Source: Bacillus sp. JCM 19058 (GTDB taxonomy: Bacteria > Bacillota > Bacilli > Bacillales_H > Bacillaceae_D). Taken from it: 7,749 nt of DNA. The translations under genes were made by a program, and so were the position numbers. Location of the stretch: positions 1-7,749 of the forward strand of contig BAXO01000136.1 of NCBI GenBank assembly GCA_001310555.1. Reading direction: 5' to 3'. The notes under the pieces were generated by a model that was given only the letters and a program-made list of their open reading frames with translations, ran no database searches and had not been told where the DNA came from. How positions within the stretch are numbered: the first letter of the stretch is position 1; the number at the start of each line of letters is the position of its first letter. Positions 6,521 to 7,749 of the stretch are shown here, in pieces.

Positions 6521-6522
6521 AT
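6504..6522. promoter_or_regulatory. operator candidate overlapping the ferredoxin -10 box
   Basis: ATATTGT-TGTAT-ACAATAT is an inverted repeat with 7-base arms, and TTGTATACAA (6510-6519) is a nested perfect 10-base palindrome. It covers the -10 box, so a bound regulator would block initiation. The regulator family cannot be told from the site. Confidence 0.45.
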
Positions 6523-6636
6523 AGAAAGACTAACTAAACATTTTTATTTGAAAAGTAATGGGATGAGGTGGTATATTTAGCCTTTAGCCCCCATTTTTTA
6601 ATGGATCGAATATATTTAAAGAAAGGAGTTTTGTTG

Positions 6637-6872
6637 ATGGCTTTTGTTATTTTGAATCCGTGTCAAGGAGAGAAGGCAGGAGAGTGTGTAACGGTCTGCC
6701 CTGTTGATTGTATTGAGGAGGGCGAGGATCAATTTATATAAATCCTGATACTTGCATTGATTGTGGCGCGTGTCAGGGAGTTTGTCCGGTGGATGCGATT
6801 GTTGAAGAATACGAATTAAAGCCTGAAGAAGAGAAGTATTTGAAAAAAGCTGAAGAATTTTTCAATGTATAA
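6637..6872 (+). pseudogene. 7Fe (3Fe-4S/4Fe-4S) ferredoxin with one frameshift
   Basis: A small cytosolic electron carrier. ATG 6637 has AAAGGAG (6622-6628) eight bases upstream. The frame reads MAFVILNPC...CVTVCPVDCI and then stops at TAA 6739 after 34 codons. Adding one T in TTTATATAAA (near 6735) gives DQFYINPDTC and the second motif CIDCGACQGVCPVDAI, ending at TAA 6870 with 78 residues. Restored cysteines are 9, 17, 21, 25, 40, 43, 46 and 50. Spacing matches Azotobacter FdI-type ferredoxins shifted by one: Cys9/17/50 for a 3Fe-4S cluster and Cys21/40/43/46 for a 4Fe-4S cluster. The acidic tail (EEYELKPEEE) is usual. As written, the product could not bind the 4Fe-4S cluster. Because ferredoxins are often essential, sequence error is a serious alternative. 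The in-frame GTG at 6568 is not preferred, as the family begins at M-x-[FY]-V-I. Confidence 0.88.
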
Positions 6873-6955
6873 AAGTATAGTGATAGCTCTTGGGAATCAT
6901 TCTTATTCGAATCGATGTGTTCCGGATCGTTCCCGACTATAAATGTCCTTCATTT

Positions 6956-6992
6956 ACGATGAGAGACTTAAAGGAGCTCTCATCGTTTCTTG
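6956..6992 (+). terminator. intrinsic terminator after the ferredoxin gene
   Basis: ACGATGAGAG (6956-6965) pairs perfectly with CTCTCATCGT (6977-6986) around an 11-base loop and is followed by TTCTTG; the T tract is modest. It lies 84 bases after the ferredoxin stop and before the next promoter, so the ferredoxin is probably monocistronic. Confidence 0.65.
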
Positions 6993-7071
6993 TATAACCG
7001 ATTTGAGACATGTCAATGACAGCAGACCCAACTTGTTTAACAGATGTGTCACAAGGATGCTCAAATTCTAC

Positions 7072-7100
7072 TTGTAGGCAGCGTGTAATCGTAGTATAAC
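7072..7100 (+). promoter_or_regulatory. promoter for the FMN reductase gene
   Basis: TTGTAG (7072-7077) and TATAAC (7095-7100) are exactly 17 bases apart and lie 27 bases ahead of the start codon. The ribosome site AAGGAG (7112-7117) follows. Confidence 0.5.
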
Positions 7101-7126
7101 TAGTAATAGACAAGGAGTGGTACTTG

Positions 7127-7663
7127 GTGAAGCTAGTCGGCATATCGGGAGCCATTATTGGAGAGAAGACGGCCAAAACCGTTAATCAAGTGTTAACGAA
7201 AGCGAAAGAAATCGATCCACAGATAGAAGTTGAATTAATCGATTTGAGAGATTACGAGGTCGAATTTGTGGATGGAAGGCCTTTGACTGCTTATAACAAA
7301 AATACGCAAGACGTGATTTCTAAAATTCTGGCTGCTGATGCCTATATTATTGGTTCACCCATTTATCAGGCTTCGCTTTCAGGGGTACTTAAAAATTTAT
7401 TTGATCATTTGCCAGTGGCGGCCTTTGATGCAAAAGTGGTTGGCATCGTAACAACTGCAGGCTCTCCGAGACATTTTCTTGTCGCAGAAAATCAAATTAA
7501 ACCGATTCTTTCATTTTTTAAGGCGCTCATTGCTACCCGTTCGGTGTACGCCCTTGGCTCCTGTTTCGATGAGAATAATGAAATAGCCGAAGCCGATGTA
7601 CTCGAACGGATTGAAGCGTTAGCGCATGAAGTCGTTACATTACAGGGAAAATTAAAAAGCTAA
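7127..7663 (+). CDS. NADPH-dependent FMN reductase family protein (flavodoxin-like fold, SsuE-type)
   Basis: Such proteins reduce FMN (or quinones/azo dyes) with NAD(P)H in the cytoplasm, often supplying FMNH2 to monooxygenases. The 178-residue product begins MKLVGISGAIIGEKT, the phosphate-binding strand-loop, and has GSPIYQASLSGVLKNLFDHLP (from residue 76), the usual flavin-site loop of the NADPH_FMN_red family, then VVGIVTTAG. Length fits the family. GTG 7127 is chosen: AAGGAG at 7112-7117 is nine bases upstream and the family start is MK[LI]VGISGS. The TTG at 7124, six bases from the same site, is possible and would add one residue. No sulfonate monooxygenase or transporter genes are next to it, so the ssuE role is not supported by context. 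The reading frame is intact. A TrhO-like gene follows 56 bases downstream. Confidence 0.87.
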   Translation: MKLVGISGAIIGEKTAKTVNQVLTKAKEIDPQIEVELIDLRDYEVEFVDGRPLTAYNKNTQDVISKILAADAYIIGSPIYQASLSGVLKNLFDHLPVAAFDAKVVGIVTTAGSPRHFLVAENQIKPILSFFKALIATRSVYALGSCFDENNEIAEADVLERIEALAHEVVTLQGKLKS

Positions 7664-7719
7664 GATCAAAACCAAATTTGTATCTTGCAAATATAAATCA
7701 TGGTTAGGTGGTAGAAGTA

Positions 7720-7749
7720 GTGGCAACAAGTGATTACAGAGTATTATTG
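7720..7749 (+). CDS. start of a gene, probably TrhO/YbfQ-type rhodanese-related tRNA hydroxylase (partial)
   Basis: GTG 7720 with AGGTGG (7706-7711) eight bases upstream opens a frame running off the window after ten codons: MATSDYRVLL. The DYRVLL block resembles the start of Bacillus YbfQ (TrhO, which makes 5-hydroxyuridine-34 in tRNA with oxygen), where YRVLLYY follows the first few residues. Ten residues are too few for certainty. It may be co-transcribed with the FMN reductase gene. Confidence 0.45.
   Translation, partial: MATSDYRVLL

Noticed and set aside
6937..7176. 79-codon leftward frame between the ferredoxin and FMN reductase genes
   Set aside because: It crosses a terminator hairpin and the FMN reductase promoter, has no ribosome site and starts inside the FMN reductase gene.
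1..7749. CRISPR array, tRNA, rRNA or phage genes
   Set aside because: No regularly spaced repeats, cloverleaf-like sequence, rRNA segments or phage structural/integrase motifs were seen on either strand.

Overview
The window looks like the chromosome of a Bacillales firmicute. The evidence is strong GGAGG-type ribosome sites, frequent GTG/TTG starts, TATAAT-type promoters, and proteins that resemble Bacillus families: a YyaL-like thioredoxin-domain protein, an RNHCP-domain protein, a bifunctional Ada and a 7Fe ferredoxin. I see no phage, plasmid, CRISPR, rRNA or tRNA signal. All family names come from reading motifs; no database search was possible.

Layout. 1-713 (+): 3' part of a UMP kinase (PyrH family), not in the usual rpsB-tsf-pyrH-frr setting and with altered signature motifs, so probably a paralogue. 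789-1855 (+): a complete Ada-type DNA methylation repair regulator, broken by four frameshifts. 1856-2207 (+): two small overlapping membrane ORFs, possibly one split gene. 2299-2338: a perfect 14-bp hairpin between converging gene sets. 2416-3680 (-): a likely operon from a recognisable promoter, with an unidentified broken gene, an RNHCP zinc-ribbon protein, then a HAD-IIIA phosphatase. 3735-4034: no gene. 4104-6151 (+): a YyaL/DUF255 protein carrying six frameshifts. 6160-6451: a candidate remnant of an IS200/IS605-type element, judged from its end hairpins. 6637-6872 (+): a 7Fe ferredoxin with one frameshift, behind a promoter overlapped by a palindromic operator candidate. 7127-7663 (+): an intact NADPH-dependent FMN reductase family protein. 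7720-7749 (+): the first ten codons of a probable TrhO/YbfQ-type rhodanese-related protein.

The most striking property is the frameshift pattern. Ada, YyaL and the ferredoxin can each be restored to full family length by one- or two-base changes, with every catalytic or ligand residue intact and no internal nonsense codon. Short runs have lost one base (GG to G, A3 to A2, T5 to T4). Long A or T runs expected to be 6 or 7 are all exactly 8. This suggests either a sequencing/consensus artefact or very recent homopolymer-driven inactivation; phase variation is less likely because the single-base losses lie outside long tracts. UMP kinase, HAD, RNHCP and FMN reductase are intact.

Functionally this is a mixed housekeeping and stress neighbourhood: alkylation repair (Ada), redox and flavin proteins (YyaL, ferredoxin, FMN reductase) and nucleotide metabolism (UMP kinase). 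I see no single pathway joining them and no clearly new defence or mobile system.
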